This document shows, one piece after another, positions 49,766-61,560 of a DNA stretch of 64,000 nucleotides. The position numbers and the translations under genes were made by a program. Below the pieces are notes generated by a model. It was not told where the DNA came from. It searched no databases and worked only from the letters and a program-made list of their open reading frames with translations. The stretch is from Casuarius casuarius (Eukaryota; Chordata; Aves; Casuariiformes; Casuariidae). The stretch is taken from contig PTFA01000056.1 of assembly GCA_003342895.1 (NCBI GenBank), positions 968,115 to 1,032,114 of the forward strand, given 5' to 3'. Numbering within the stretch: the stretch's first letter is position 1; every line of letters starts with the position of its first letter.

Positions 49766-51214
49766 AAACAAGATCTAAATCTAAGAGTGGGTCACTTCTC
49801 TCTCTTAAATTTGTATAGACAATAAAAAATTCAGTTATCTTAAGGGTTTATTAGAGCTCAATGATCATTTTTGATGAACTGAATTTAGATCACATTACAA
49901 GACAGAGGTAAGAGTAAGTAAGTCTGCTTCCTGCCCTCTACACAAACGTATTTCTTGTTGATCATTCTATTCACATAAAGATGGGATTGTTCTAAAGACA
50001 CCTTCAGAAGTCTATTTGCTTTGTGGATTTTGAGGATATAAAATAGTAAAAGAAAAGGAGAATATATTAGGAGCAGCAATTTTGCATTAGACATTTTGAG
50101 TGAGTGTGAGATTGGTGAGTATTCTTGGCTCTAAGCTACAAGTGTTTCCCCTCCTCAGATTTAAAGAACAAATATCTGTAGAGTTTACCAGGTCACAGAT
50201 CCCGGTAGAAAACATGCTGGAGTTTGGTTGTGTTGGGACTTTTTGGTTCCCCCTCTCCCCACCAAAGCCTGAGGATATAGTATTTGAGACAGTTCCAGTT
50301 ATTTCTTTACCTTTGATGTGAAGATGCCACAAAATAAACTATTTGCTTCTTGCCTCTTAAAGTTAAGTCTTTACATAGGAGAAGTTCTTGAATTTAGACT
50401 CTTGGATGCCTTAAAGAGGGAAAAGTTGTTTCCAAGTATGGACTGTATGAACAACAGCAGTGAAACAACAGTGTGTGAGACTACTTCCTATAATGCAGAA
50501 ATTTCTTAGCTTTTCAAGAGTTCTGAAAATATTGAATTTAAAAGATTTTGCATGTTAAATAACCATAGTAATGACTTGTTAAGTTAGTTACATTGAAAAT
50601 AAGCCATAGAAGTAATAGAGTAATTTCTTTGGTACAGATCAGACAGGCAGTGATAACAGAATGAGAACTAGACCTGTATGCCCATTCCTAAATGGTCGTG
50701 AGACCACTTAGGCCAAGGACAAGAAAGAATAGAGGGCACTTACTATGGCTTAGGGACATGCTTTTGCATGCTCAAGCATCCAGTGAAATCCGAAGCGGAT
50801 TTCAGAAGGCACAACAAAGCGATTGTTTCCTCAAGGCTGCAGTAAGCCTCATAGAAGCAGGAATGATGGAAAGAGAAGCACAGCGTGTATTCACAACACA
50901 TGTGCAGAAAGTTGTACACTGATGCACGGAAGAATAAGAACAGATATTTTGTCCTTTCTATTTTTTCGGACATCACAAGATGGAATCTTTGTCCATTGTG
51001 GGCACAATCTTTTCCCATTGAAGGCCATTCCCTTGTAATCAGTCCTCTGCATTATTTTATTCAGCCAACTGCATCCATTTCAGTTTTGATTGACTGAAAA
51101 ATGAGAAAAACCCTTTGTTGAGGAAACAGCAGCAGAGGCATATGGCACACATATTGGGATTCTGAGTAAATGAGTATGTCACAAAATCTGCCTCGAGGAA
51201 GAAACTCACCATGG
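49766..51214. other. Non-coding stretch, nothing recognised
   Basis: Short open frames on both strands only; none looks like protein. Confidence 0.45.
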
Positions 51215-51300
51215 TTCTTGGTTCTTCATCCTTCAAATGGGGATAATACTGACCTCACACAAGTGCTGCGAGAATGCATACGTTAAAGATTGCATGGAAT
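51215..51300 (+). repeat. SINE fragment (MIR-like)
   Basis: TTCTTCATCCTTCAAATGGGG, ATAATACTGACCTCACA, AGTGCTGCGAGAATGCATACG and TTAAAGATTGCATGGAATTC align in order with the body of the old amniote SINE (CTCATCTGTAAAATGGGGATAATA, TACCTCACAGGGTTGTTGTGAGG, AAGCGCTTTGAGATCC). The plus orientation and order are clear. Confidence 0.7.
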
Positions 51301-54300
51301 TCAATCCATACAGTATTGAGTTAGCAGAGGCCAACAGCTACTTCTGTTCTGTCGCAATTCTGTCAGACCTGTCCACAGTCTCTATTCGGTCTTTCACATG
51401 GCATGCTGTGGACTTCCACTTTTCCATGCCAAAAATTCCACTTTCTCCCAGGGAGAATCCCCAGAGTTCTGCTACTCTCAGGGCCTTCTGTCCTTTTTCT
51501 CTGCTGCCTCTTCCAGCGGGTCTAAACAAATTCAAAACAACACCAGATTGTGTGTACATGCTGGCAGCATCCCTGGCTCTTCTCCTGCAAAAAGCCAGGT
51601 GCCCCTCTACCCCTTGCATAGCTCAGCTCACAGGTCACAACACGCTTCTTTATCTACAGCTCTGCTTTCACATATCTAGTCTCCTTTAGAAGCTACCTGT
51701 TAGAAGGTAATGTCCAGCCTTGCTCCCCTAGGTATCTCTGATGTAATTCCATTTGAATGTTGATAGCTCATTTATACTAACACATGCTTTTGTGATCAAT
51801 ATTCTTCACTTGTTTGCCTGCTCTGGAGATGGAATTGATATTGCATGGCCAAGGTCCTCTAGTCTATCTCAATGTCTAGAAACAAACAGGTGAATTAAGT
51901 CAGGCATATCCTTCCTAACAATAGTACAGAAATTCATCACGCTTCCCCTTTTTTCTATTTAAGATTTGGCAATTTAATGAGAAATAAAGATCAGAAATTT
52001 CGCATACAGAACTACTCTTCCAGCTACCTACTTTTCCTCAGATGGCCCAACTGATTAACAATCTAATTAAACTCAGAATAATTGTTCTCAGCCTGTGTTT
52101 AGCTTTGAAGATAACTACTTCTATTTCACACCTGAAGAAGGGCTTATGGGCTTGTCTATTTTTACCAACTATGTGAGTTGCTGTAGTAAAAGATGTTACT
52201 TCTCATATAAATCTTACTTTGCATTCATTATTGCATATGAATGCTTGACGTGTGGTTGACTATTCAGACCCATTTCCCAGACCAAAGAATAAATACAAAC
52301 TCTCACACAGGTCACAGCAGAGGCCCAGTCAGAAAATTAAGTATACTGCCTGTGTTTCTAAAAAAACCTATCCTGATATATTTTAAATCTAGAATTCTTG
52401 CACCTTTTTTCTTTAAATTAAATGGAAAAAAAATCAATGCTTTTAGGAAGCCTAAGGTGTTAGAAGTTTGACAGAGGACTCTATCAAATACTGCCTTCCC
52501 AGTCTAGTTATCAGATATTTTCTCTAATTAATTTAACTGATTCTCCTCCTACAAAGATACTGCAAGATGTTCATTCATCTTCCTCTGGAAGACAGCTTTC
52601 AGCTCCTGAACTGTCATCCTAATTTCATTCCTAACAAGTAAATTGAGTTATTTTCTTCTTCCAAGGGAAGATAACTCCTAATGTTCTCTGTTGCTGCTCT
52701 TAAGCAGTAGAGTCCACAGTGCCATGGAAGAGCAATTGACCTGTTGCAGGTACTCAGCTGACCCTTTCATGCACTGTGACTGGTCATACCCCTTATTTGT
52801 TGCAGAACTTTAAAAATGGTTGCATATCTCTATTTCTCAGTCAAAATACATCTGCAGGTCAGGGGAGATCATATCTGAGATACTACCATCTGTAAAGAAA
52901 TTTTTCATCAAGATTACACATAACCGTATATTTTTTTCAGCCAGCTAGAGTCATTTAATAGACTCAGCTACAACTCCATAACTTTGCTGTAAAATCTCTA
53001 GGCCAAGAAAATAGCCACTGTGAACTGAAGTGCTCATTGCACAGCAAAGTGATTTGGGAGGAAAATGGATTTTGTGATCATAAGCTCTAGGATTTAGGCA
53101 TTATTCTTGAATCCAGACAAGAAAGATTCAAGTGAGGGTGGAATGGAAGGGCACATATTCCCTTTGCATCACATCCTTAAAAAAAGAAATGAAACACAGT
53201 AACAGCTTATATCCAGGACACGTGCATGGTCAGCCTTTCTATTCTAAAGTTACCTGGAACTTGTGTTTTGCTCCTTGTGACACTTCCTTCCTCCCATCAA
53301 TTGTTGTTTTTTTTTTTTCTTGAACTATTCCTTTCTCTTTCTGAGAAATTGTACTTGAACCAAGTTCATGATATGTAAGTATCTTTTAGCTGTGAGCAGC
53401 TGAAGACCAGTGCCTTAGACACCATAGGTGCTAATGAAAAAGAGTATCAATTATGTGCAAATAGAAGTGGAGAGTTTTGGCTTTATGCCGTTCATGTTAG
53501 GACTTTCATTTTTTTATGGGACATTACTCAAAACTAACAATAAATTACAAAAAAACCCCTGTAACTTTGTACTCCTCTTCCCACCCCTCCTAGATTAAAG
53601 AGCTTGTGAAAAGATAAAGAAAATAGTTTGCAAACCAAATGCACACTGGGAAATTTTTGATGGCCGTGAAATTTTCCTTTTGCCAGAGTCTCAGTAGACT
53701 TGCATAAATATAAAGAAGTGAAATTGCAAACAGCTGTGGTGTCATAGGCTATCATATGGTTTTCTATGATTATCACCTAAAGAGACAAACAAAGACTAAA
53801 AAGGGAAGCTGTTACCAAATTCAGAAGGGAGGAGGGTGGGGGCACTCTGCCTGCCATTTGCCTTAACAGGGAATCATCTCAGCCAGATTCACCCAGAAAA
53901 GCTCCAGCACAAGTAACAGCCAGAAAAAGCAGACACATCACAGGCCAAGGCATTAGCCTGAGATTTTCTGCTCATGTCGTAGCACAGGGTACTTCGAGAT
54001 CAGCTAAGCATTTCAGCAAATTCAGGAATCACAGAGAGTTACACTGGCTTTCAAATGTTACTTTTTAAATTTTTACAGGCTGGAAGGAAACATGAAATAT
54101 AGGCAGAGGACTCTGGTTACACAGAGCTTCTTTGGGCAGAAGTCTGAAGGTTTGTTATAAAATGCTTGCTGTTTTTTCAAGACCAGCAGGAGCAAGGAGA
54201 ATACACCTTGAATGCTACCACCATGCTTTGTAGCTACCATAAAGCATTTCCATGGACATGGAACTAGCAGTGGAAAGCAAGGACATAAACACTAATATCA

Positions 54301-55969
54301 AAATAATTCTTTTAATTGTAAATGTCTATAAAAAGTACACAAAGCTGTGCCAGATCCTCATGAATGCACTCCCAAGAGCTTCCCAGATCAAAAACCAACC
54401 ACAGTTTCCAAGAGAACTTTGCACAATTTCAGCTCAGTGACAAATTACAGCTGGACCAGATAGCTATTCATTCATTCAAATTTGCCTCTGTAAGGACTGG
54501 ACTAGATTTATTATTAAAAAAAAAAATGGATCACTGGCATTTCTTCATGTTACCTACGTTGCCATTAGAAAGAAGAAAAACATGACAGATACTAAAGCGT
54601 GTAAATGGCCCAAAACACAAGCTCTTGTTATTCTCCTACCTGTCAAGAGAGGAGAAAAGAAGTAAACACTAATTTAAGTTAGTCTAAACTGCCCAGATAA
54701 AGAAAAAATAGATATGATTCCAACAAATTATACATTTGTAGATCTGTCTTTTGAAATCCCTGCATGAGATGCATCTATATTCAAGAAAAGCAGAAAAAAG
54801 TGTAGGATTTATAAATTACAACTTCAGCTCATGTTAGGAAACAGATACATCACATTGCATCTTTTTGCCAAAGAAGGACTGTGATGAAGTTCAAACTGTT
54901 AAATCAGCTTAATTCTTGTCTAACACTCTTAGGGTATACCCACGTGTGGAGCTTAGAGCAGGTCTGTCAGAGGACTGCTGAGCACTGACTTCCATGACCT
55001 GTGTGGTTTCCAACCTACTTCAACTCCTCTTAGAGTGCAATCAGACAACGGTCAAGGTATTTATACTGTTGAAGGGGAGGTCCAAGCTCAGAGTATATAT
55101 CAGCTGATGTTTTGAGTAGCATTGCACCCAGATTTATCAATCCATATTGCATAAATGAGAATTAAGGCCCACGGTGAGGTGCTGACAGCACTGGAGTGTC
55201 CCGCTAGGGAGAGCTCTGGAACTTAGCTTGAGCATACAACTTGCTTCTAAATTAAACTTGTCTGGTGTCAGAAGTCAAGCTGGACCCACAGTTGGCTTAC
55301 CAACAGAGACCTATGTTAAAAGGCATAGACCAGAATTTGTATCTGAGGAGAAAGGAGATTACTCATCTCTCAAGCTGCTTCCATGACTTTAAAATCCAGC
55401 ACTACACTGGGCATCTCTAAGACAATTTAGATTACTCTGAGAATGTCATGTTATTTGTAGCAAGCAGATTCTCAGGAGGCAAGTTATTCTCCCCAGAGCT
55501 TCTGCGGGAGGGAACTCCCACTAGAGTCGAAAGTCTCCTCCGAGAGCAGACAGCTGGCAGAGCACTGGGTTGTTTCAGCATGCAACCAGCTACGGGGGAG
55601 GAACAAACAGCTGAAGGGGGGAGAGAGAAAATGCAAAGCTAGAAACCTGACAGGCCAGAAACTTTCTCTATTGTGACAGATCTGCTTTAGGAGATTTCTA
55701 ATTTCTGCCCCCAGCCAGTCATTACTGCCTCTTTGCCAGAGGTTTCCAGCCCTTTCCTGCGCTGTTGCAGGTCTTCGTGTAACTGCAGCCTAACCAAGTG
55801 CTACTTGGGGTTTGGGTTTTGTGTGTGCGTATTTTCTTGTTTGTTTGTTTGCTTTGTTGAGTTTTTTTGCTTACTTGTTTTTACCAGTCTTCTAATATCA
55901 GCTGCACCTATGGGGCAAGATTAACAACCTCAGCATTGAGGAGCACATGGGCAGGTTCAGGCCCCAGGG
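51301..55969. other. Non-coding stretch, nothing recognised
   Basis: No gene seen. A T-run lies at about 53,307-53,319. The open frames at 51,237-51,689 (plus) and 51,338-51,619 (minus) overlap each other and show no domain. Confidence 0.45.
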
Positions 55970-56570
55970 TATTACACACAATCTATAAATTCAGCCTGGA
56001 AACATCCGTAACGCCGTGACTGTAAGCATTATTTCAGCCCATAGGCAGGAACCGTGGCAACTTTAATGAAAATGCCCTTAGCGGACAACACACCCCCGCT
56101 TAGCTTTTCCAGATTGTTCTTTACTTTGTCTCAGATGTAAATATAATAAATCATAAGCCAAGGCCCTGAAAAATGGCATTTAACATGTGCAGTCATTGCT
56201 TGTGCCATGGAGGCCGTGTAAGAGGGCTGTGCTCCCTCCAGAAGCCCCCGGCACCTCCCTGCTGAGCCCCACAGGCTGCACAGAGTTTATTCAGGGCTTC
56301 GTTTCTGCGCTCTAAACAGACGCAGTCAATAACCTCATCTTTACATAATACCTGTTCCTCTCTGCTCCGTGATGAAAGAGCACAAAGCCTTCTAAGAAAG
56401 AGAACTAAAGTGTTTCCTCTGCAACTGAAGGGCCCTTAGGCAGGAAGACTGCCTCTGACTCTTTTTTCTAGCACATTTCAGTTTGGGGTTGTCGGATGCG
56501 AAAGAACATGTAGTGCGCTGTCTCTGCATGCCCCATGGAGATCAGCTTACCAACCGACCGCACTTGACAT
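55970..56570. promoter_or_regulatory. Candidate regulatory block with retained CpGs
   Basis: Within a CpG-depleted window this stretch keeps many CpGs: six between 56,005 and 56,105 (CCGTAACGCCGTG, AACCGTGG, AGCGGAC, CCCCGCTT) and more to 56,560. It carries no repeats. Retained CpG indicates either sequence constraint or lack of germline methylation, so it is the best candidate here for a functional element. No transcription start motif is obvious. Confidence 0.33.
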
Positions 56571-56790
56571 ATTTAACAATGGCAAAGCATTACATTTCAG
56601 AAGCAGTGGGGTCTCCATTTTGATCCAGGGCTTGTTCGGTTTTTTTTTAAAGCTGAATTTTCAGGAAACATATCACTTGTCTGCAAAGGTGTGTAGGGGG
56701 GTTCCCCTTATTAAAAGAAGACCTTAAAGTATTTCTCTTCACTCTCCTTTGAAGTCTGTGCGAGTTATCCAGTGTTTGTACTAACTTTCC

Positions 56791-57297
56791 ATGAAAATGC
56801 ATTATTCTCGAGAGATGAACTCTAAATATCAGAGGCTCCAATACCTGGCCAAACAGAGCCAGGCAAGGAAAAATTCACATACTTTGTCTAAAGGGACTCA
56901 TGACAAGAATGACCATCCATCCTTAGCATGCAGCCAGAGTGGGGCAGCTCTTTGGCACTTAGTGTCAGTGGCTGTAGGGCAGCACGTAGGACTCCGAATC
57001 ACAGACGAGATCCTCACTGAGCTTGGGGAACACAGGGCAAAGCACCGCTCCTCAAAGGCCTCACAGCCAGGGCACAGCAGCAGAGCCTGCAGCTGGGATG
57101 CCAGCAATGCAGGTGAGTGGGAGCAGCACAGGATGGTTGGGAACGGCCTCAGTGTTAATGGGTGCTACGTGGGCAGTCGCTGGGTTTTATCTGTGACAGT
57201 TCAGAATGGGTTAAATGGGCAAGGAAGGTTTCCAGAGGCAAGAGTTCCCTCCAGTGCAAGGGACAGCATGGCAAAAAGCAAAATGATGCCAGCATGA
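56791..57297 (+). other. Open frame with internal strong splice donor, unrecognised
   Basis: An ATG-initiated frame of 168 codons. Its central part is GC-richer than the surroundings and rich in Ser, His and Gln. At 57,111-57,118 the sequence AG then GTGAGT, preceded by C, is a consensus 5' splice site, so if this region is transcribed a spliced non-coding or unknown transcript is more likely than the full frame. I recognise no domain. The length is near what chance allows. Confidence 0.12.
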
Positions 57298-57360
57298 ACA
57301 TGAACTATTGATTATAGGAATCATCATGGGAAGGTCAGAGGTGAAATTTACATCTCAACA

Positions 57361-57450
57361 TCATAGAATCATAAAAAAAAGAGCTAGATGGAACCTCAAG
57401 ACCAAAGCCAAAGGTGTCATCCAGATATCCCTTTATTGGCATTTGAGACC
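57361..57450 (-). repeat. Possible truncated CR1 3' end
   Basis: ATCATAGAATCATAAAAAA followed by GATGGAACCTCAAG resembles the reverse complement of a CR1 3' end (TCATAGAATCATAGAA, then TTGGAAGGGACCTCAAG). Only the first 45 bp resemble it and the rest is too diverged, so this could be a very short 5'-truncated copy. Confidence 0.4.
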
Positions 57451-58885
57451 TCACTCTTCCTAAACCATGCTGATAGCGCATGAGAAAGAGAAGGTGTGAA
57501 AGTCTCTACAAGTGAAAGAAAGAGCAACTAACTGATGTGAAAAAAGCATCCATGTGGGTGGGAAGAGCAAAGTGGCAGCAGGGCTCTAAAAGGATATGGG
57601 AGGGCCAAGCTGGCAGCTGTCGATACTGAAGGAAAAAGATTTTGCAGTAGTTAATTTGTAAGAGTCTGAATGAGAGTATGATTTGTGTAGATAGACAGGA
57701 AAGGTTGTAACTTAAAGATGTTCTGGGCAAGAAATCTTTATGATACAGCTCTAAGGCTGGAAGAGACAACTCAAACTCAACCCAATGCAAAACCAGGCCT
57801 ACGAAACAGGAAAGGCTTTGATATTTTCCACAGTGACAAAAGTAGGAAGGAACAGGATTACTCCCTGTGAACTTGAGAAGACGCTGACAAGATAAGGCAA
57901 AATTGCCTGGATGGAAAAACTAAGGCACAGAGTACAGATGTAGATCTATGAATCATTAACGTAGAGACAGTAGCTGAAATAAGACATAGATACAGAATGA
58001 AACAAAGGCAATCTGAAACAGAAAATTAAGGAATTCCTAACCAAAAATGAGAAAAAAAAAACATACATATGATTTTATAGGGAAGAGACAAGGTCACAGT
58101 TTGTAAAGAATCAGTATAAACATTAGAAACACAGAATAAAAGTCTTAAGAAAACAGACAAAATGTTATGTTCTAGCTATTTTTTTTATGTGAAAATTTCC
58201 TGTTTTCTCCTTAAGATGCTAATTTGCTTTATCAATAAACACCTGCTGGACAAAACCTTTCTTTTTCCTGACAAAATGGAATTTCACAGAGAAAAAAACA
58301 CCATTTTCTGATTGGATCTATTAGTAAGATCCTCAGGATATTTACCACATCCTTGTAGATGTTTCTACAGCAACAATAACAACAAAATGCAACATATGAC
58401 TTCTGGTCATTGCTGTATTACAAATAATAAGTGCATGTGATGTACCTTTAAATCTACACTATCGCAAATGTTTAGGGCTTTTGGAAAAAAAAAGTAAAAA
58501 AATGGCATTAAAACTGAGGGTCCTGTCCGTTCAGATGCAACAACCTCAGTTTATGAATGCCCTCATTACCTAGTGAGGATGTCACAGGGTCAAGCTTCAA
58601 ATGAAATCAGTCTACAGGGTTTACATGTAAATTGCACTGCAACCTAAGCTTAAGCATGGAGGTAATGATTAGCATAAAATAGCAAGCTGCAATGAAAAAA
58701 GCACTGCTATTGCACAGAAAAATATCCAGGTATCTGAATATCAAAATGTTTTAGGTATGAGAAGTAAATAAACTGGCTTTATCCAGTGTCCAAAGTGTCT
58801 GGTTAATGAAATTAAAGGATTGCTCGCTAACCTCTCAGACTCCAATCAAAAATTAAGAGGCAGGATTACATCAATCAATCACTCA

Positions 58886-58887
<2 letters not shown>
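57451..58887. other. Non-coding stretch with a possible SINE scrap
   Basis: GGATGGAAAAACTAAGGCAC at 57,909-57,928 resembles the minus-strand SINE word GATGGGGAAACTGAGGCAC; short, so weak. Nothing else is recognised. Confidence 0.4.

Positions 58888-58930
<43 letters not shown>
58888..58930. repeat. (CA)n microsatellite
   Basis: Uninterrupted CA repeat of about 21 units, preceded by short TCAA and CACT tandem words. Likely polymorphic in length. Confidence 0.97.
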
Positions 58931-58932
<2 letters not shown>

Positions 58933-60476
58933 TTCCTTAGCCCTGTTCCACTTAGTTCTTTACCATAAGGTCATACGTAAGATGTCTAGATTGCTTGGAC
59001 TCAGTTGACAATAATTACTTTACTCTTGGCTGCCATCCTTTCAAATTTATTCTTAATCTGACATGTTCTCTTCATCAAGTCCTTTATGACTGTTCAAATG
59101 AAACAAAGTGTTTTCCAAGGGTGGATACAATGCAGAAGCAACAATTAGGGTATTTAAGGTGCTAAACATCTGTAATAAAGAGAAAGGTCCAAGACTGCTT
59201 GCATTAACCCATGTGAGAACACATCTGGTTCAGCCTGAAAAAGAAGATTCACAGGTGACAGGTGAGTGTGGTGACATGAAATCAGCAAGGTACATAGACA
59301 CTGCTATGGCTCCTTAACAGCTTAGTTCACGTACTGCAAAAATGGAGAGCAATGTACTGATGGTTTTCTTTCCAATGCCCACTTTTCAAAATGAGTGAGC
59401 TCCAGTGAAAGCAGTCTGACCATTATTCTTTATCTTCTAGATCTCTCAATGCTCAGTCTTCTAGTTGGAAAAAGAAACAACTGTGTGTTTGCATGCTGTA
59501 TGCTATTTTGCAAATATTTTGAATTTTATGATATTTAGAGGTATTTTATGACTCAGCATGTTGAATATATAAACTGATTTTTCAGCTATAACTCTCCTTC
59601 CTACAGTTTTTGAATAAGCTGACTTACCTCTCTTTCAGGTACATTTATCAAAAACACTATGCTCTCCTGACAAATCTTCAGCAAAACAGGAAATTCAAGA
59701 TTAAACCAATTTAAGTCACTCATACATTCCTATGCTTGAAATTTATGATCAGCTAAGCAGCCAACATTGTTAAATTTCTACCAAATAGTTGGACATATTT
59801 AGCTGCTGCTTCTGTTTGAAAATAACTCACTGAAAGAGTCTAAGCTTTTCATATTTACTTGTCAATAAACATTAATCTGCAAATGGTTTATGGAAACATC
59901 TTGCAGCCAATGGGTGCCTCACAATCTGTTTATTGTTCCTATTACCTGGTAACTCTTAGAGCTGTAATTTGTAGTCACACTAGTCACCTGGCTTGGTTTC
60001 TGCTTTCTCACAGAATGACTCATAAAGAGCTTCAAAAGGCCACCAAATATTTATATTCAAATGTTAATGCAAAGCCACATTTTCCCTTCCCACCAACAGT
60101 CTTCTGAAACAGATGCACTCAGAAAATATTCATGGAGACAGGAGAGATGTTTTGAAGCATTTGCCTAAGGCCAAGAATTTCAAAAGTGCCTATTTTGGCT
60201 ACCACAATTTCAGTGTTTCCCTGACAGACATCTGCAAAAAATCTGTTTACAGAGCCCAGTATCTCAGAACCAGGACCTCTGAGAATGTCTCAAGCTGGAC
60301 AGCCAAGAATTAAGGTGTTCAACATCCTTAGGCATTTTTGAAAATTCTAGTTCATGCTGACCAGAACTTCAGTACTTTTCTCTTCAATCTGTTCTCTAGG
60401 CTTATAAGATTTTCATAGCATAACATTTTGGGGTATCATCTTTCAGTTGTAATTAAATTCAGATAACTTGTAGTCT

Positions 60477-60477
<1 letters not shown>
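58931..60477. other. Non-coding stretch, nothing recognised
   Basis: A strong splice-donor-like CAGGTGAGT lies near 59,259 but no matching acceptor or open exon is evident. Confidence 0.4.
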
Positions 60478-60520
<43 letters not shown>

Positions 60521-60542
60521 NNNNNNNNNNNNNNNNNNNNNN
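60478..60542. repeat. Poly-T run and assembly gap
   Basis: 43 consecutive T (60,478-60,520) followed by 22 unresolved bases (60,521-60,542). The homopolymer is probably the reason for the gap, and the true length of either is unknown. Confidence 0.97.
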
Positions 60543-61462
60543 AGGAGAAAGGGGAATGTGCAAATTAAATGGCAGGATGAAGTCTCAAATTACCATAGAT
60601 CTAACATTTACATTTTTCAAGGTCATGTGTCAAATACAAATGAAATAATGAACCTTTGTCACTCTGTGGCATCCCATGCCAGGCAGCTTATGCATCAGCA
60701 TCAATACAGTTGCTTTGATGAACTGCACTCCTGTGCCCTGCTGCTCTAACCTGGAAGTTAAAAAGGCAGTAATTAAGTTCTCTAAAAAGGGGAAAGAAAA
60801 CCAGATAAAATGGGGCTGTGAGCTGCTAGTATTCTTAATTACAGAATTGTTATTTAATAAAAGGCCAAAAGAACTAAACAAAATGCACAGAAGAAAGGTA
60901 AATGGGATGGAATCGGGATGTTAACAAAAAGGTTGAATAGACTGCAGCTATGAGAGTCACATCTGACCCATGAGTTGCTTCAAGAAAACCAGAAGGTGGG
61001 AATGTGAGGAAAAAGGATAGAGGTGAAGGAACTGTTATTTACACTCCTATGATGGAGTGCACAGCAAAAACATGCATCAAAGCTATTCTTTCAGAAGACA
61101 CAGGACTACATGAAAAAACTCTACAACTTGGTTTATTCTAAACCATGTCACTGCAGTGAAATCGGGCAGTATCTTCCAGAAAGGAAAGCTGTAGTTAAAT
61201 GTATACTGTAAAGGAGTATGTATATTATAATCCAATTTAGGATATGTTATATTGTATCATTAGAGAACATTTTTCACTTGGTTCAGCACAAAATGTCTAA
61301 ATGGGTCTAAAACACATGCTGCTTTTCCTTTTCTCTTCTCTTCCCTCAGCACTGCATGAATAAAACGAAGCTATGGGTAATATTTCTGTTCCACGTGCCT
61401 TGCTGGGAAGTATATGTTACTGGAAAGGTAATGGGTGACTCCAGAGTTATAGATGCTAGTCA
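60543..61462. other. Non-coding stretch before the transposon
   Basis: No gene or repeat family recognised between the gap and the left end of the DNA transposon. Confidence 0.4.
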
Positions 61463-61560
61463 TATTGTGAAACTAGTCATTCGAGGAAATGATTAAAATT
61501 TTTAGCCATTTCACTAAATGGCTGTTTCATTCAGTCATTTTGTAAAATAACAGAATGTTT
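61463..61560. repeat. Left inverted terminal repeat with palindromic units
   Basis: Units at 61,475-61,494, 61,504-61,523 and 61,533-61,552, starts exactly 29 bp apart. The second, AGCCATTTCACTAAATGGCT, has a perfect 8-bp stem. A fourth, heavily decayed unit fits the same phase at 61,562-61,581. Confidence 0.88.

Noticed and set aside
51237..51689. 150-codon plus-strand frame
   Set aside because: It begins inside a SINE fragment and overlaps an antisense frame; likely chance.
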